This document shows positions 35,035-46,971 of a stretch of 64,000 nucleotides of DNA, piece by piece. The DNA is from Inia geoffrensis (taxonomy: Eukaryota > Chordata > Mammalia > Artiodactyla > Iniidae), in NCBI GenBank assembly GCA_036417435.1, contig CM070913.1, forward strand, positions 21,854,680 to 21,918,679, read 5' to 3'. The notes under the pieces are model-generated. The model searched no databases and was not told where the DNA came from. It saw only the letters and a program-made list of their open reading frames with translations. A program made the position numbers and the translations under genes. How positions within the stretch are numbered: position 1 is the stretch's first letter; each line of letters opens with the position of its first letter.

Positions 35035-36935
35035 AAATGTTTAAGACATTGTTTAAAAAAATTGAGGAAGACACAAATAAATGGAAAGATATCCTGTGTT
35101 TATAGATCAGAAGAATTAATATTGTTGAAATGTCCATACTACTCAAAGCCATGTACAGATTCAATTTAAACCCTGTCAAAATGTCAATGGCATTTTTTAC
35201 AAAAATATAAAAACAATGCCAAAATTCATACAGAACCACAAAAGACCCCGAATAGCCAAAGCAATCTTGAGATAAAAGAACAAAACTGGAGGAATCACAC
35301 TTCCTGATTTCAAACTATAATTACCAAGCAATAGTAACCAAAATGGTATGGCATAAAAACAGACAGATAGACCAGTGAAACATTATCAAAAGCCCAGAAA
35401 TAAACTCATGCATGTGCGATCAACTAATAATTGATGAGGGAGCCAAGAGCACTCAATGAGGAAAGCACAGTCTGTTCAATAAGTGGTTTCGGAAAAACTG
35501 GATATTCACATGCAAAAGAATGAAATTGGATCCCTGTCTTACACTACTCATAACAACTCAAAATGAATTAAAGATGTAAATTTAAGACCTGAAACCATAA
35601 AACTTCTAAAAGAAAACAGGGAAAAACTTGTTGATGTGGGTCTTGGCAATGAGTTTTTGGAAATGATTCCAAAAGCACAAAGAACAAAAGAAAATATCAA
35701 CAAGTAGGACTACATCAAACTAAAAAGCTTCTGTAGAGCAAAAGAAACAATCAACCAAATGAAAAAGCAACCTTTGGAATGGGAGAAAATATTTGCATAC
35801 CACACATTTGATAGGGTGTTAATATTCAAAATATATAAGGAACACATGCAACTCAATAGGAAAAAAGCAAATAATCAAGAAAATGGGCAAAGGACCTGAA
35901 CAGACATTTTTCCAAAGAAGACACACAGTAAATAGGTACATGAAAAAGGTGCTCAACACCACTAATTATCAGGGAAATGCAAATAAAAAACTACAGTGAG
36001 CTATCACCTCACACCTGTTAGAATGCCTATTATCAAAAAGACAAGAGAAAACAGGTGTTGGTGAGGGTGTGGAGAAAAGGGAAGCCTCGTGCACTCTTGG
36101 TGGGAATGTAAATTGGTGCAGCCACTGTGGAGAACAGTATGGAGGTTCTTAAAAAAAATTAAAATAGAACTGTCACATGATTGAGCAATCTTACTTCCGG
36201 GTATACATCTGATGGAAGTGAAATCACCATCTCGAAGAGATATCTGCACCTTCATGTTCACTGCAGCATTATTCACAATAGCAAAGACACAGAAACAAAG
36301 AAATAACATGTGTCCACTGACAGATGAATGGATAAATAAAATGCTTGATAGATATATACATACATACATACATACGTACGTACATACACATACGTACAAA
36401 AAAGCACACAACGAAATATTATTCAGTCATAAAAAAGAAGCAAATCCTACCATCTGCAACAACATGAACGAAACGTGAGGGCATTAAGCTAAGTCAACTA
36501 AGTCAGACAGAGAAAGACAAATATTGTATGATCTCATCTATATGTGGAATCTAAAAAAGCTGAACTCATAGAAACAGAGGGTAGATTGCTCATTGCCAAG
36601 GGCTGGTGGGTGGGGAGAAATGGGGAGATGTTGGTCAAATGGTATAAACTTCCAGTTATAAGATAAATAAGTTCTGGGGATCTAGTGCACAGCATTGTTA
36701 CTATAGTTAACAATACTGTATTGTATACTTGAAAGTTGCTAGGAGAGCAGATCTTAAATGTTTTCACCACAAAAAAGGGAAATTACGTGAGGTGATAGAT
36801 GTGTTAACTAACCTTATTGTGATAATCATTTTGCAATATATACGTGTATCAAATCATCTCTTTGTACACCTTAAACCTACACAATATGTCCATTATATTG
36901 ATATGTCAATACAGCTGGGGGAAATAAAGAACAGA
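35035..36935 (+). pseudogene. L1M-type LINE-1, ORF2 C-terminal part and 3' UTR, decayed
   Basis: About 1.9 kb of sense L1 runs from the ORF2 C-terminal third (ATGTCCATACTACTCAAAGC, AACTGGAGGAATCACACTTC, ATTGATGAGGGAGCCAAGAG, AAATGGGCAAAGGACCTGAA, AAATTGGTGCAGCCACTGTG) into a 3' UTR ending GTACACCTTAAACCTACACA ... GAAATAAAG. Many stops and frameshifts break the frame. A TACA/TACG array (about 36355-36398) has expanded inside it. The 3' end type is of an older L1 than the copies at 24 and 31 kb. Confidence 0.88.
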
Positions 36936-38269
36936 GCTGTTTACATTTTTCTGCCAAGTCATGTCAGTTTGACAGATGTCCACAGTCATGTCTACTTCGA
37001 ATCATATTTATACTCAGAATATAAATAAGACTACAGTCCACTCCTACATTCTCATTTAATTATATTTACCTAGAGACTGATGAAAAGAAATACTAAGACA
37101 TCTTTAATTCATTTTTACTTTCCAGGTAGCAAGCATGATATAACTCAGTATGTTGCACTAGAGTGCATTTTCACACCAAGAAACAGTCGATGTGCAGTTC
37201 AGCCAGTGAAATATGGCAGTCGAGATGTTTTATGCATGTTAGTTTTGAATATACTTAACCTTTTTCCTATACCATTTTCTGTATTTATTATCCATGTTTT
37301 TCCATTTGAATTATAAAATTCATGAGTGCTAGACTGTATTTTCTTTGTTTGTTGGAAGAGAAGTAACTGTCACATATGTAATGGAAGCTCAGTATTAATG
37401 ATCATCTTGATCATAACCTCTACATCACAAAAATTGCTTCAAGTGATCAATGCAATATTTATTGATTAGGGCTGTCCTAACCTATAAAACTGAATAAGTA
37501 GCCACTCAGAAAGGAAACTGCTGGGATTTTTTTCTTCCTTCCTTCCCTCTCTCCCTCCCTGCCTCCTTCCTTCCTTCCTTCCTTCCTTCCTTTCTTTCTT
37601 CCTTTTCCTTTTTTTTTTGGTAGCTTGGAAGACAACCAATGGCATGAATATAAGTTCCAAAATAGTTAAAAGAAGATCTTGTTGTACAGCTAGCACTTGG
37701 TAGCCAGAACTAAGAGTTAGAAGTCTTTCACCAAAAAGAGTCTGTAGTGAAATGATCCTTTACCAGGGTTATAGTCTGGTGGGTAGCCCTTGAAGAAGAC
37801 AATTATCTGACATTCATTTCATGTGAATTACCTAAATTAAAGAATATCCCTCTAAATATTAGATGAGATAAATCTTCACCACAGGCATTACAACTTTGAT
37901 GGAGAAGAAGATAGAAATAAATAAAGAGCCAAAGAATAGTTTTGTATGGAGTATGGGGTAGGCTCTGTGTGCACAGGTTTTGTTGACACCTATCAGCAGC
38001 TAGGCAGCAGCACAAGGGCTCAGTCCTTGAAGGAGGAGCAGACATTGACAGGGAAGTGAAGAATAATAACAGGAAAATGAGGACATCTTGGGACATTTTT
38101 AAGATGTTAGGGCCAGAACAAATAACCCTGCACAGGGTACTAATAGTCATTTCATTGTTTTATATACAAAGGATTTTTAAATAAAAATGTAAATAGCCTT
38201 ATTGGAAAATAGGATAAAAATGTTTCTGAAGTTATGGGGCACTCTGAATGAAAAACCTTAAAAAGGTGC
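36936..38269. other. Mostly unique sequence with a CCTT-rich array
   Basis: It contains a pyrimidine-rich (CCTT)n array (37531-37618) and no recognised gene. A weak antisense L2-like tail may lie at about 37250-37400. Confidence 0.4.
37531..37618. repeat. (CCTT)n polypyrimidine array
   Basis: TTCCTTCC units are interrupted by CTCTCTCCCTCCCTGCCTCC and finish in a T run. All-pyrimidine tracts like this can form triplex structures and are length-variable. Confidence 0.9.
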
Positions 38270-38720
38270 CTGTATTTTGATACAGAAATGCAAATGTTAA
38301 GATTTTTCTCCTAGGAAAATAAACAAACAAATATGCCAAAGATCTGTATATGTATTAAAAAAATAATGTTGCAATGTTATTTATAATCTTGAAAAATATT
38401 AAGTGACCTAAATGTTTGTCACAATTGGTTGAATAAATAATTAAATATCTATACAGCAAAATCCTCATAACTGCTAAAAATGATTACATAGTTCTTTATT
38501 TATTGACTTGAAAATTTTTTCCATATTTTGAGTGAAAAAAAAATTGTACAAAGCTGTATGTAGACCATGGTTTCCATTTTTTTAATTAAAAATTTACATA
38601 CATATAGAAAACAAAAGGCTTGAAAAATATTTACCTATATGTGATTATCACCGAAGTGGGATTATGGCAAATTTTATTTTATTTTTTTGTATGCCTTTCC
38701 TCCTTCCTCCATAAACAGGG
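38270..38720 (+). repeat. Old LINE-1 (L1ME-like) 3' fragment, sense
   Basis: AATGTTATTTATAATCTTGA, AATGTTTGTCACAATTGGTT, GAATAAATAATTAAATATCT, TTTTGAGTGAAAAAAAAATT and CCGAAGTGGGATTATGGCAA follow the same old L1 tail as the fragment at about 9970-10540. Confidence 0.6.
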
Positions 38721-38838
38721 TAATAGACATCAAGGTCAATATTAATCATTGGAATTAAATGCATAAAACTCAGGAATGGCTTAACTGCATGCCCTGAGCA
38801 TGGCAGTTACCAAAGAGCTTTGGGTTAATTATTCGTTG

Positions 38839-38870
38839 GTTTGACTGATTGACTGACTGATTGACTGAAG
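38839..38870. repeat. Short (TGAC/TGAT)n array
   Basis: GACTGATTGACTGACTGATT GACTGA: a short imperfect tetranucleotide array in unique sequence. Confidence 0.85.
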
Positions 38871-39084
38871 AGGTGTCACTAGTGGGAAGCGGACATAAAG
38901 CTTAAGGAATTACAGAGGGAGAATGATGTGGTTAAACGCTAAAGTTGATTCAATTTTGGTGGCAGCTGCAGAATGATTCCCATTTGCTTCCTTTAATTGC
39001 CAGGAGGATGTTTAAGTTGTGAAGCTCTAAGTGGCTGCCCTCAATTTGCTTCAGTTTATCCAGCACTTCCTTCTTATATCTCAC

Positions 39085-39165
39085 TGGAGACCTACAATAA
39101 TCCTGCATGACTCTAGGGACTAGCATCCACTTTTCAGATAAGAAAACTGAAGCAGAGAAGAGTGA
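39085..39165 (-). repeat. MIR fragment, antisense
   Basis: CACTTTTCAGATAAGAAAAC followed by TGAAGCAGAGAAGAGTGAAT is reverse-complement MIR core. It is short and lies immediately left of an MLT1 LTR. Confidence 0.55.
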
Positions 39166-39189
39166 ATGACACATTAAAAGGCCTGAAAC

Positions 39190-39600
39190 TTGTGTATTAG
39201 TTAGGGGAAGGCTAGCAACTGTAACAAACAAATACCAAAATTTCAGAAACCTAATACAATAAATCTTACTTTTTTTATTATCTTGCAGCCCCATAAAGGT
39301 GGGGTAGAGAGAGTCATCCATGCGGTGATTCAGAAATCCAGCCTCCTTGAATCTGTGACTACACCTTCCTCTAGTCTTCAAAGCTTCTGCCACCTGTAAG
39401 CAGATGGGGAAAGAGGAGGTGAAATAAGCATTCATGCATTAAGGTCCTTGGTTCAGAAGTGATACACACAGTTTCTGCTGATATTCTATGGGTAGAACAA
39501 GTGACACGAACCCCACCAGGACACAAGAGGATGGTGCTGAGAAACAATCCCTGCCTGGGCATATGATTTTTAGTGCAACTCTATTCTACAGAAGAGAAAG
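39190..39600 (-). repeat. MLT1-type MaLR LTR, antisense
   Basis: On the minus strand the right-hand signature reads TTTTGGTATTTGTTTGTTAC followed by AGTTGCTAGCC and CTAACTAATACAC, matching the MLT1 3' end. The body has the GAAGTGATACACACAGTTTC and TTCTATGGGTAGAACAAGTG stretches seen in such LTRs. The 161-codon minus-strand frame (38950-39435) runs across this LTR and the adjacent MIR. Confidence 0.55.
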
Positions 39601-40579
39601 GCAATGCTACACGCCAGTTAGTAGGATCTCCAGAACTCAAAATAGACGTATGACTAAATCCAGTGTTTTTGCTACCACAACACGTTAACTCTGCTTCCAG
39701 AACTGGTTCAGCCTGCCTCATGGCTTTTGAGTGAGATAGAGCCTGAACCTAACAGGAAGTACTAGAGAGAGGATTGTTATCAATGGGAAGAATGCTTGAA
39801 CTGACCATGAAAAGACCCAGGTTTAAGCCCTGCCTCTGTCGTATCTGATTGAATGGGCCTGAATAAATCATGAAATCTCTTTTTTGTTTTTTCAGAGACA
39901 CTGATGCAAGCCTGTATTTCCCAGTCTATCCTACTTAATCTTCTGGACTCCTCTATTATTTTTCCCTCAGATGCTCAAACATGCCTATAATGTTGTTAGA
40001 GTTTACGAGAGCCGCTTAACAGTAAGTGGTAGCTAGTAAAACCATGTCATTGATATATTTCATGCAACAGTTGAAAACAAAAGGAAACATTAATAGCCTT
40101 GGTAGTCAGCTTGGATAATTGCTCAATTTCTGTTAGGCTATTGGAAATACTGGGAAAAAAATTGCCTGCCCCAATTAACTACCTCTCTGGACCAGTTGGG
40201 AATCACAGACTCCATGACCTCCCAAAGCCCCAGAACACCTGAAAATGCCTTTTGTTTCTGTAATCTTGACAAGGGAATTCCGGTCACACACACTCCCCCT
40301 GTAAAGAGCGTGTGCCAGAAATACTGGTTTTCTCCTTCTCCACTCAGCTGAATCCAGAAGTGTATATTGAGCTGAAAGTGGCTGGAGGTGATGGATAGAG
40401 AGAGGATATTGAAAAGCTCACTCAGGAAAGGAAGCAACAACTCCATCAGAAGAGTTGTCTGTACTAGTGTTTCAACCAAAATGTTTTCTTCATCATTCAT
40501 AAATCCATAATCATCACTCCATCTTGAAAATCTCATTCTCATCCTCTCTTTATCTTCTCCATGAAATATATCAGAGAGA
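39601..40579. other. Unclassified sequence, no gene called
   Basis: A minus-strand frame of 153 codons (40138-40599) is the second longest open frame in the window that is not plainly a repeat. I recognise no domain, and it starts at the edge of the old L1. A weak MIR-like stretch lies at about 39775-39880. Confidence 0.4.
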
Positions 40580-41464
40580 AAAATGCAGAGAATTAACAAA
40601 AGGAACTCCCATGTATCCCCTTCCCTCTACTAGCTTTGTCAAATCTTGACATTTTTGTACACTTATTTCTGATGTTTTAAGAGATAATGTAAATGATCTT
40701 TAAAATACTGAAGCCTACCTAGATACTGTTTTTCTATTCCACTTTCCTATTTCCTTCCCCAGAGGGAACCACTAATATGAACCTGAATAACCTGAATATC
40801 CCAAGTCTAGTGTTTTTTTCACACACAAATGTTCATAGCATATATTCTTTTTTTTTGCATGATGTTAAACCTTATGTAAATGGTATCATGCTGTATATAT
40901 TATCCTACACGTCTTTCTTTTGTTGTTTAAAATATTTTTGAAACTTAATTATTAAAGGTACATTCATTGTAAGAGCTATAAAGCCTTCTTTTGCATAAAT
41001 ACACCAAATTTTAAAACTCATCCTCCCTGTGGCAGATTGTGACATGTTGCATTAACATTCTTGTACACGTTTCCTTGTGCACAAGTATGAGGGTTTCTGT
41101 GATACACAAATGTAGAAATGGGTCAGATATGGCCTTCTCTTCACCTTTACTAGATATCGACAAATTTCTCTCAAAAGTGGTTTTGACATGTTCTGAAAAT
41201 TCATGTTACTTCACTTACATGCTAAACCCTTTTTTACTGATCCAATTGGTTTAAATTTTTATATCAGTTATTCCTGGTGTGACCAATATGTTTACATGTA
41301 TATATTGGCCATTTGCATTCACATCTTTTGCCTGTTTTTATATTAGATTGTCTCTTTTTAATGATTTATAAGACCTTGTTGTATTTCCTGGCTAGTAGTC
41401 CCTTGTTAGTTGTTGAGCTATAAATATATTCTCCCAGTGTTTGGTTTTGTTTGTTTGTTTGTTT

Positions 41465-41656
41465 GCAGTACGCGGGCCTCTCACTGTTGTGGCCTCTCCC
41501 GTTACGGGGCACAGGCTCCGGACGCGCAGGCTCAGCGGCCATGGCTCATGGGCCTAGCCGCTCCGCGGCATGTGGCATCCTCCCGGACCGGGGCACGAAC
41601 CCGTGTCCCCTGCATTGGCAGGCGGACTCTCAACCACTGCGCCACCAGGGAAGCCC
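41465..41656 (-). mobile_element. CHR-2-type SINE, antisense, nested in old L1
   Basis: It reads GCAGTACGCGGGCCTCTCAC at the left and GCGCCACCAGGGAAGCCC at the right. The flanks TGGTTTTGTTTGTTTG (left) and TGGTTGTTTGTTTT (right) look like an imperfect duplication in a TGTT-rich target. The short tail and the diverged duplication suggest an older copy than those at 26.7 and 29.7 kb. Confidence 0.93.
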
Positions 41657-42776
41657 TGGTTGTTTGTTTTTTGTTGTTGTTTTTAACTTTCTTTTTGTTG
41701 TTGTTGTTTATAATAATTTCAAATTTTAGTACGGTGAAAGTCATAAACCTTTTCCTTTATGATTGATACTTTTTGCATCTTATTTAGGGAAGATATCTTC
41801 ACTCATAAAGATATTTTCTTATATTTTCTTCTGAAAGCATTAATTTCCCCTAATATTTGGATGCTTAATATCCCTGGAGTTTGTTTTTAAGCATTGGTAT
41901 GATTAGGCATTCAATTTCATAGAAAACAAATTATTCCAGCCTAATTTGTTGAGCTAAAACAACTTATTCCACTATTTTATATTATTCTTCAGAATTACGC
42001 TAATTTTTCTTGGTTCTTCGTGTTTTAGTAATAGTTTTAGAGTCACATAATGATTGTTTTTATTGAAATTGCATTAAGTCATAGATTAACCATGGAAATA
42101 GGAATTAATATCTTTACAATTTAAAATTTTCTCATCCTGGATCTTGGTTTATCTTTTTCATTCTGGCATACTTTTTTGTCTTTCAATAATGTTTTTAAGG
42201 TACTCCACAAAAATCTTGCTCATGTTTTGTTAAATTAACTTCTAGATACCTTATAGAATCGTTTTACTATTTGAAACATCTTATTTTAATTATACTTTAA
42301 TTGGTTATTTCGTTGAAAAGAAACATTGTTCACTTTTTGCATATTGATGTCTCCAGATCATCAGTCTTTCTGAATTCTCCTATTAGTTCTAATAATTTGT
42401 CTATAGAGATTCTTGATTTTTCTATGTAGAATCACTATTACCAGAAATAAAAACAGGCCCCTCTCTTCCTTTCTAGTTTGCACATTTATTTATTTTTTTC
42501 TCATCTTATTGCACTGGTAAGGCTGCAAGTAAAATACTGAAGAGTACTGATAGTAGGGATTCACTCTTGTCTCTTTTCTGACCAAAATGGAATGTTTCTC
42601 ATTAACAGTTCACAGATATATGATGTTTCTTCAAAGTTTTTCATAGTCCGCTTTTCAGGTTTGAACATTCCCCTTCTATTTCTAACTTGCTCTGAGTTTT
42701 GTATTTTGTTCTTGTTTTTTCATTGTGAGTGAACACAGATTTTTACCAATTTTCTCTGAATCTATTAAGATAATTA

Positions 42777-43357
42777 AATTTTTTAAATTGAGATATAATT
42801 GACATAAAATATTGTATTAGAGTTAGGTTTACAACAAAGGATTTAATATCAAAAATATGTAAAGAACTCATACAACTCAATAGAAAAAAAATTAATTCAA
42901 TAAAAAATTGGGCACAGGACTTGGATAGACATTTCTTCAAAGAAGACTTACACATGGATACCAGGTACATGAAAAAAGTGCTCAATATCACTAATCATCA
43001 GGCAAATGCAATTCAAACCACAGTGAGATATCACTTCACACCTGTTAGAATAGCTATTATCGAAAAGTCAAGAAATAACAAGGGTTGGTGAGGCTATGCA
43101 GAAAAGTAAACTCTTGTATACTATTGGTAGGAATGTAAATTGGTGAAACCATAACAGAAAATAACATGGAGCTTCCTCAAAAACTTAAAAATAGAACTAC
43201 CATATGACCCAACAATTCCACTTCTGGGTATCTATTCAAAGGAAACAGATCACTGGCTTGAAAAGATATCTGCACCCCCAAGTTCACTGCAGTATTATTT
43301 ACAATAGCCAAAACATGGAAACAACCTAAGTGTCCATTGACAGATGAATAAATAACC
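42777..43357 (-). mobile_element. LINE-1 with 5' inversion, nested in an older antisense L1
   Basis: The left 60 bp (TTTTTTAAATTGAGATATAA ... GTTAGGTTTACAACA) is antisense L1 3' end with its T-run tail. From about 42836 the sequence switches to sense ORF2 (AATATGTAAAGAACTCATAC, AAATGCAATTCAAACCACAG, CATATGACCCAACAATTCCA) and stops near GACAGATGAATAAATA. This head-to-head arrangement is the twin-priming signature. A duplication is only faintly visible (ATAATTAAATT against ATAACCACATT). Confidence 0.75.
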
Positions 43358-44130
43358 ACATTTTTTCTCTGTTCATCAGCTAATTTGAATTACATTAGTA
43401 TATTTTCTAAAGTTAAATGATTCTTACATTCTTGAAGTAAACTCTACTTGTTCACGTTTTCTAAAATATATTAGTAGAGATAATTTGTTATTTTATTTAG
43501 GATGCATGCAACTATGTATTATTAATCTATATTTCCTTCATTTACTCTCCTTTTAAAGTTTTTACCAGAGGTATAGTAATCTTTTCCTTCTCTGTGCTCT
43601 GAAATAAAGACATGATACATTTGTCTCTTAAAGCTTTGGTGCTGAGACAAGGGTTATTACTTAGTAATATCATCTAAGACACCAATTGTCAATTTCTAGA
43701 TAGTATCACATTTATTGAACTTTTATTTCAATAGCTATACTTTTATTTCTATGATCCCAGTTTTTTATCTTTCTGTCCCTGATTTAGCTCTGGCTGCCTT
43801 TGTTTCATAGTATTTTTCTTTTTAATGAGTAAAATCTTTTCATTTATCCCTTTAAACATTCTAAAGATTCTCATTGTAGTCTTTTTCTGACTATATCATT
43901 AAGTTAATTCCTATTCTGTTTGTTGATTTTATTAATTATTTTGTTTAGTATTAGGCTTCTCTTGTTTGGGATCTTTTCTTCTGCATAATTTTTCTGTTCT
44001 CTCTCTGTTTTCATCTCCTTTTCTCTTTTTATCTATCTTCCTGGATTCTCCCTTCCAGTCTGTCATTGTTGAGACTGACACCCAGTCAACACCCAGGTTA
44101 CACAAGATTGGATTTTTCTCCTGCTTCATC

Positions 44131-45419
44131 TTGATTTGAGAGATATCACAAAACCGGTCATCAGATGCATTGGCTCAGTTCCCTGTTTTGAGGCTGTTTT
44201 TGTCTGCCTGTCTGCCTGGGCCCACTGAGTCCTATAAAGCTACGACTTCAGACTTCAGGCAGTGAGTCAGCAATAACCTTTTTTCAACCTCATTTCAGGA
44301 GGTGGTTGGCCCAACTCAGTTCCTGGCTTCAAGCTGTAAGCTTGGCTAGGTCTGCTATCAGTCTACTCCAAGCGGCCACTGCCTGCTACCAGAGCTGGAA
44401 TCTGTCAGATCTGCACTTTCATCCCTGCTCACACTTTGTGTTTCTGTTTTATTTGTGATCCACAGATATGTTTACTCCTTTTTGTACCTAGCTATATCAT
44501 TTTGATTACCTGTTTTTTAATTCCATCTGTAGCTGGCAAGTGTTTGAAATAGAGGAGTTTATTAAAGCATAATTTTCCTTAGCAATTTTACCCAAAATTG
44601 ATGGAAGTTTGTTTCGTAAATTCATTTTGCATCTTTCCTAAAGCCTAGTGAGAACTACGCACTTCATTGACCTTCACGTGATCATATAAGGTGAACAAGT
44701 GAATGAATGATTAAATGAATAAGAAAGGAGGGATTTAAATAGCATGAATAATTAAAAGAGAATGAAGACATACAAGCTAACTCAAAGAGGCTTAAATGAT
44801 TAGAACAACTAATAAGTCACATAATTGAAAGTTAATAGGTAGGGTAGGTTTGGGGCAGGGCCCTATCAGGCTTTTTCTGTCATTCTCTGGCCCAGCCTTT
44901 CTTTGAGCCAGAGTTGCAGAATACCTACTAGCAGCAGCTAAGACACCTTGCTACTTCATTCACATTTAGTGAGAGAAAGAGAATAATTTCCCATAACTCT
45001 CTCAAGAGTAGAAAAACATCCTTAGAAACCTCCAATAACCTCTAGCTGGGTCTCATTAGATAAAACCATATTAAACACACATTCCCAAATGAAGGACTAA
45101 AAGAAAGAATGGGATTATCCTTATACCAACTTGGCCCATCCTTTAAGCGGGAGTCAATTCCTCTAACCATACTGCTGCCTCTTACTGAGAAGGTACAGAA
45201 TAGATACTGAAGAGTCAACAATATCCACTCTAACAGGTAATTGATTTGTCTCCTGTAATGTCAGTGGGTAAGTTATTTGATCGAGTATGGAAGATTACAT
45301 GCTTAAGTTAAATTGCACTACCCAGTGTAGGATAAAGCAATGTGTTTTTAAAAGTTTGCTGTTTATAAAGTGGTAACTCTGATGGTGGAGAGATTCATTA
45401 AAATAATTAAAAGTATACT
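44131..45419. other. Unclassified sequence
   Basis: No gene was recognised. The 44.15-44.55 kb part may be a 5' continuation of the old antisense L1, but I cannot support it. Confidence 0.35.
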
Positions 45420-45600
45420 TTAGTCATTTGATATAGTTTATTCATTAAACAGCTCCTTTTCTAAGTTCTCAAGCAATCTTAAAAAAATCCTGTGAGGCAG
45501 GCATTATTACTACTGTTCTCATTTTACAAGTGAACACTGAGCTTATCAAATAGTAAATGGCACTATTTGGGGGAAACAGGGTTATAGTAGAGTGTGGCCA
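45420..45600 (-). repeat. MIR fragment, antisense
   Basis: ATCCTGTGAGGCAGGCATTA, TTACTACTGTTCTCATTTTA and CAAGTGAACACTGAGCTTAT are the reverse complement of the MIR core. Confidence 0.6.
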
Positions 45601-45609
45601 ACCAGTTAG

Positions 45610-46036
45610 ATGATTGTTTAGCAATTATTTGCTCTCTGCTTGCACCTCCATGGGTGGAGTATAATATCCTGCTCCATGGATGCTGAGCTTGGTCATGTGA
45701 CTTGATTTACCCAATGAGATATTAGCAGACATGAAATGAACAGAGTTCTGAAGTGTACTCCCGCAATCTGGCTTTTGCTCTTCTGCACTTCTACCATCAC
45801 CATGAAAGCAACATGCCCAAGCAGGTCCACAGGGACCAGGAGTATGAAAGAGACATGAAGCAGACCTGGACTAACTTGCAGCTTGGTGCCAACACCAACT
45901 GAGGTTAGCCTACATCTACTAAACACCTGCAGCACCAAACTCAGGTACATAGATAAGAACAACTATCATATTAAACCACTGAATTGGGGGTGTTTCTTTA
46001 TGCAGCATTCATGATGTAACAGCTAACTGATACAGG
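45610..46036 (+). repeat. MLT1-type MaLR LTR, sense
   Basis: The 3' end reads ATTAAACCACTGAATTGGGG, then GTGTTTCTTTATGCAGCATT, then AACAGCTAACTGATACA, which is the MLT1 end signature. The upstream body (CATGTGACTTGATTTACCCA, AATGAGATATTAGCAGACAT, CTTCTACCATCACCATGAAA) also fits. Confidence 0.7.
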
Positions 46037-46089
46037 GAGGAAGAGAAAATGGAATCAAGCTGGCAATAAGAAAGAAAAAAATAATGAAA

Positions 46090-46195
46090 TATTTTTAATT
46101 GCCCAAGGTCACTCAGAAAATGGCAGAGCCAAACGTAAGTCCTCTGCTTCTAGATCCTTTAGTGCTCGAAGGCATGCTTTGACTCTCTGTAATAG
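46090..46195 (-). repeat. MIR fragment, antisense
   Basis: TTGCCCAAGGTCACTCAGAA and AATGGCAGAGCCAAACGTAA are reverse-complement MIR. It follows the MLT1 LTR by about 50 bp. Confidence 0.65.
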
Positions 46196-46409
46196 AAATG
46201 TTGCAAGCAGGTTCATTATTTCACTGCAGCGCTGTCATTTCAATGAGTAATTAAGCCATATTATCACATGGATCTGTATTAATCACCCCACTATATCGAT
46301 TAATCAATAAGAAGGTATGGCACCTATTGACTACAAGAACAAATAGGCAATAATTAACTATAAGCCATTTATAAAATTTTCCTTCCTATATTTCAACCAC
46401 AGATTATTG

Positions 46410-46971
46410 TAGAGCTGCTCAATCCAACATGGAAACTGCTAATCACATGTGAATATTTAAATTAAACTAAATTTAATTTAAAATTCAGTTCCTCAGTCAC
46501 ACAAGCCACGTTTCAAGTGCTCAGTAGCCACATGCTGCTAATGGCTACCACATTTTTTTTTTTTTTTTTTTTTGGCTGTGTTGGGTCTTCGTTGCTGTGC
46601 ACGTGCTTTCTCTAGTTGCGGTGAATGGGGGCTACTCTTCGTTGCAGTGTGCGGGCTTCTTATTGCGGTGGTTTCTCTTGTTGCGGAGCACGGGCTCTAG
46701 GTAGGTGGGCTTCAGTAGTTGTGGCACGTAGGCTCAGTGGTTGTGGCTTGCATGCTCTAGAGTGCAGGCTCAGTAGTTGTGATGCATGGGCTTAGTTGCT
46801 CCGCAGCATGTGGGATCTTCCCATACCAGGGCTTGAACCCGTGTCCCCTGCACTGGCAGGTGGATTCTTAACCCCTGCACCACCAGGGAAGTTCCATGGC
46901 TACCATATTGAACAGCCCTGGTATAGTATGTTTCCATCATTACAGTAAGTTCTACTGGACAGCACTGTTAT
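46410..46971. mobile_element. hAT-Charlie-class MITE split by a long CHR SINE
   Basis: The left end AGAGCTGCTCAATCCAACAT and the right end TTCTACTGGACAGCACTGTT are imperfect inverted repeats. The interior reads TTTAAATTAAACTAAATTTA, TTCAGTTCCTCAGTCACACA and AGTAGCCACATGCTGCTAAT. The SINE at 46555-46895 interrupts it, and removing that SINE restores a continuous palindromic element. No transposase is present. Confidence 0.75.
46555..46895 (-). mobile_element. Long CHR-1/CHRL-type SINE, antisense, inside a hAT MITE
   Basis: The left edge is the T-run tail, then GGCTGTGTTGGGTCTTCGTT. The right edge is CACCAGGGAAGTTCC. The duplication ATGGCTACCACATT (46541-46554) pairs with ATGGCTACCATATT (46896-46909), one mismatch. 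The architecture is the same as the copy at 15242-15603. Confidence 0.92.

Larger units (their letters stand above)
40580..44130 (-). pseudogene. Ancient LINE-1, antisense, interrupted twice
   Basis: This is a heavily diverged antisense L1 running from a 3' UTR-like zone (AAATGGTATCATGCTGTATA, near 40876) into ORF2 (for example TTGTTGAGCTATAAATATAT, GGTACTCCACAAAAATCTTG, TTCTTACATTCTTGAAGTAA). It is broken by a CHR-2 SINE (41465-41656) and by an inverted L1 (42777-43357). The two flanks of the second insert (TCTATTAAGATAATT and CCACATTTTTTCTCTGTTC) join into continuous L1 order when it is removed. No intact frame survives. The outer limits are the least certain part. Confidence 0.65.

Noticed and set aside
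36004..36411. 135-codon minus-strand frame
   Set aside because: It is antisense to a decayed L1 ORF2, and its first residues come from the TACA/TACG array.
38950..39435. 161-codon minus-strand frame, the longest in the window
   Set aside because: It crosses an antisense MIR fragment and an antisense MLT1 LTR, and has no recognisable domain. It is open by chance.
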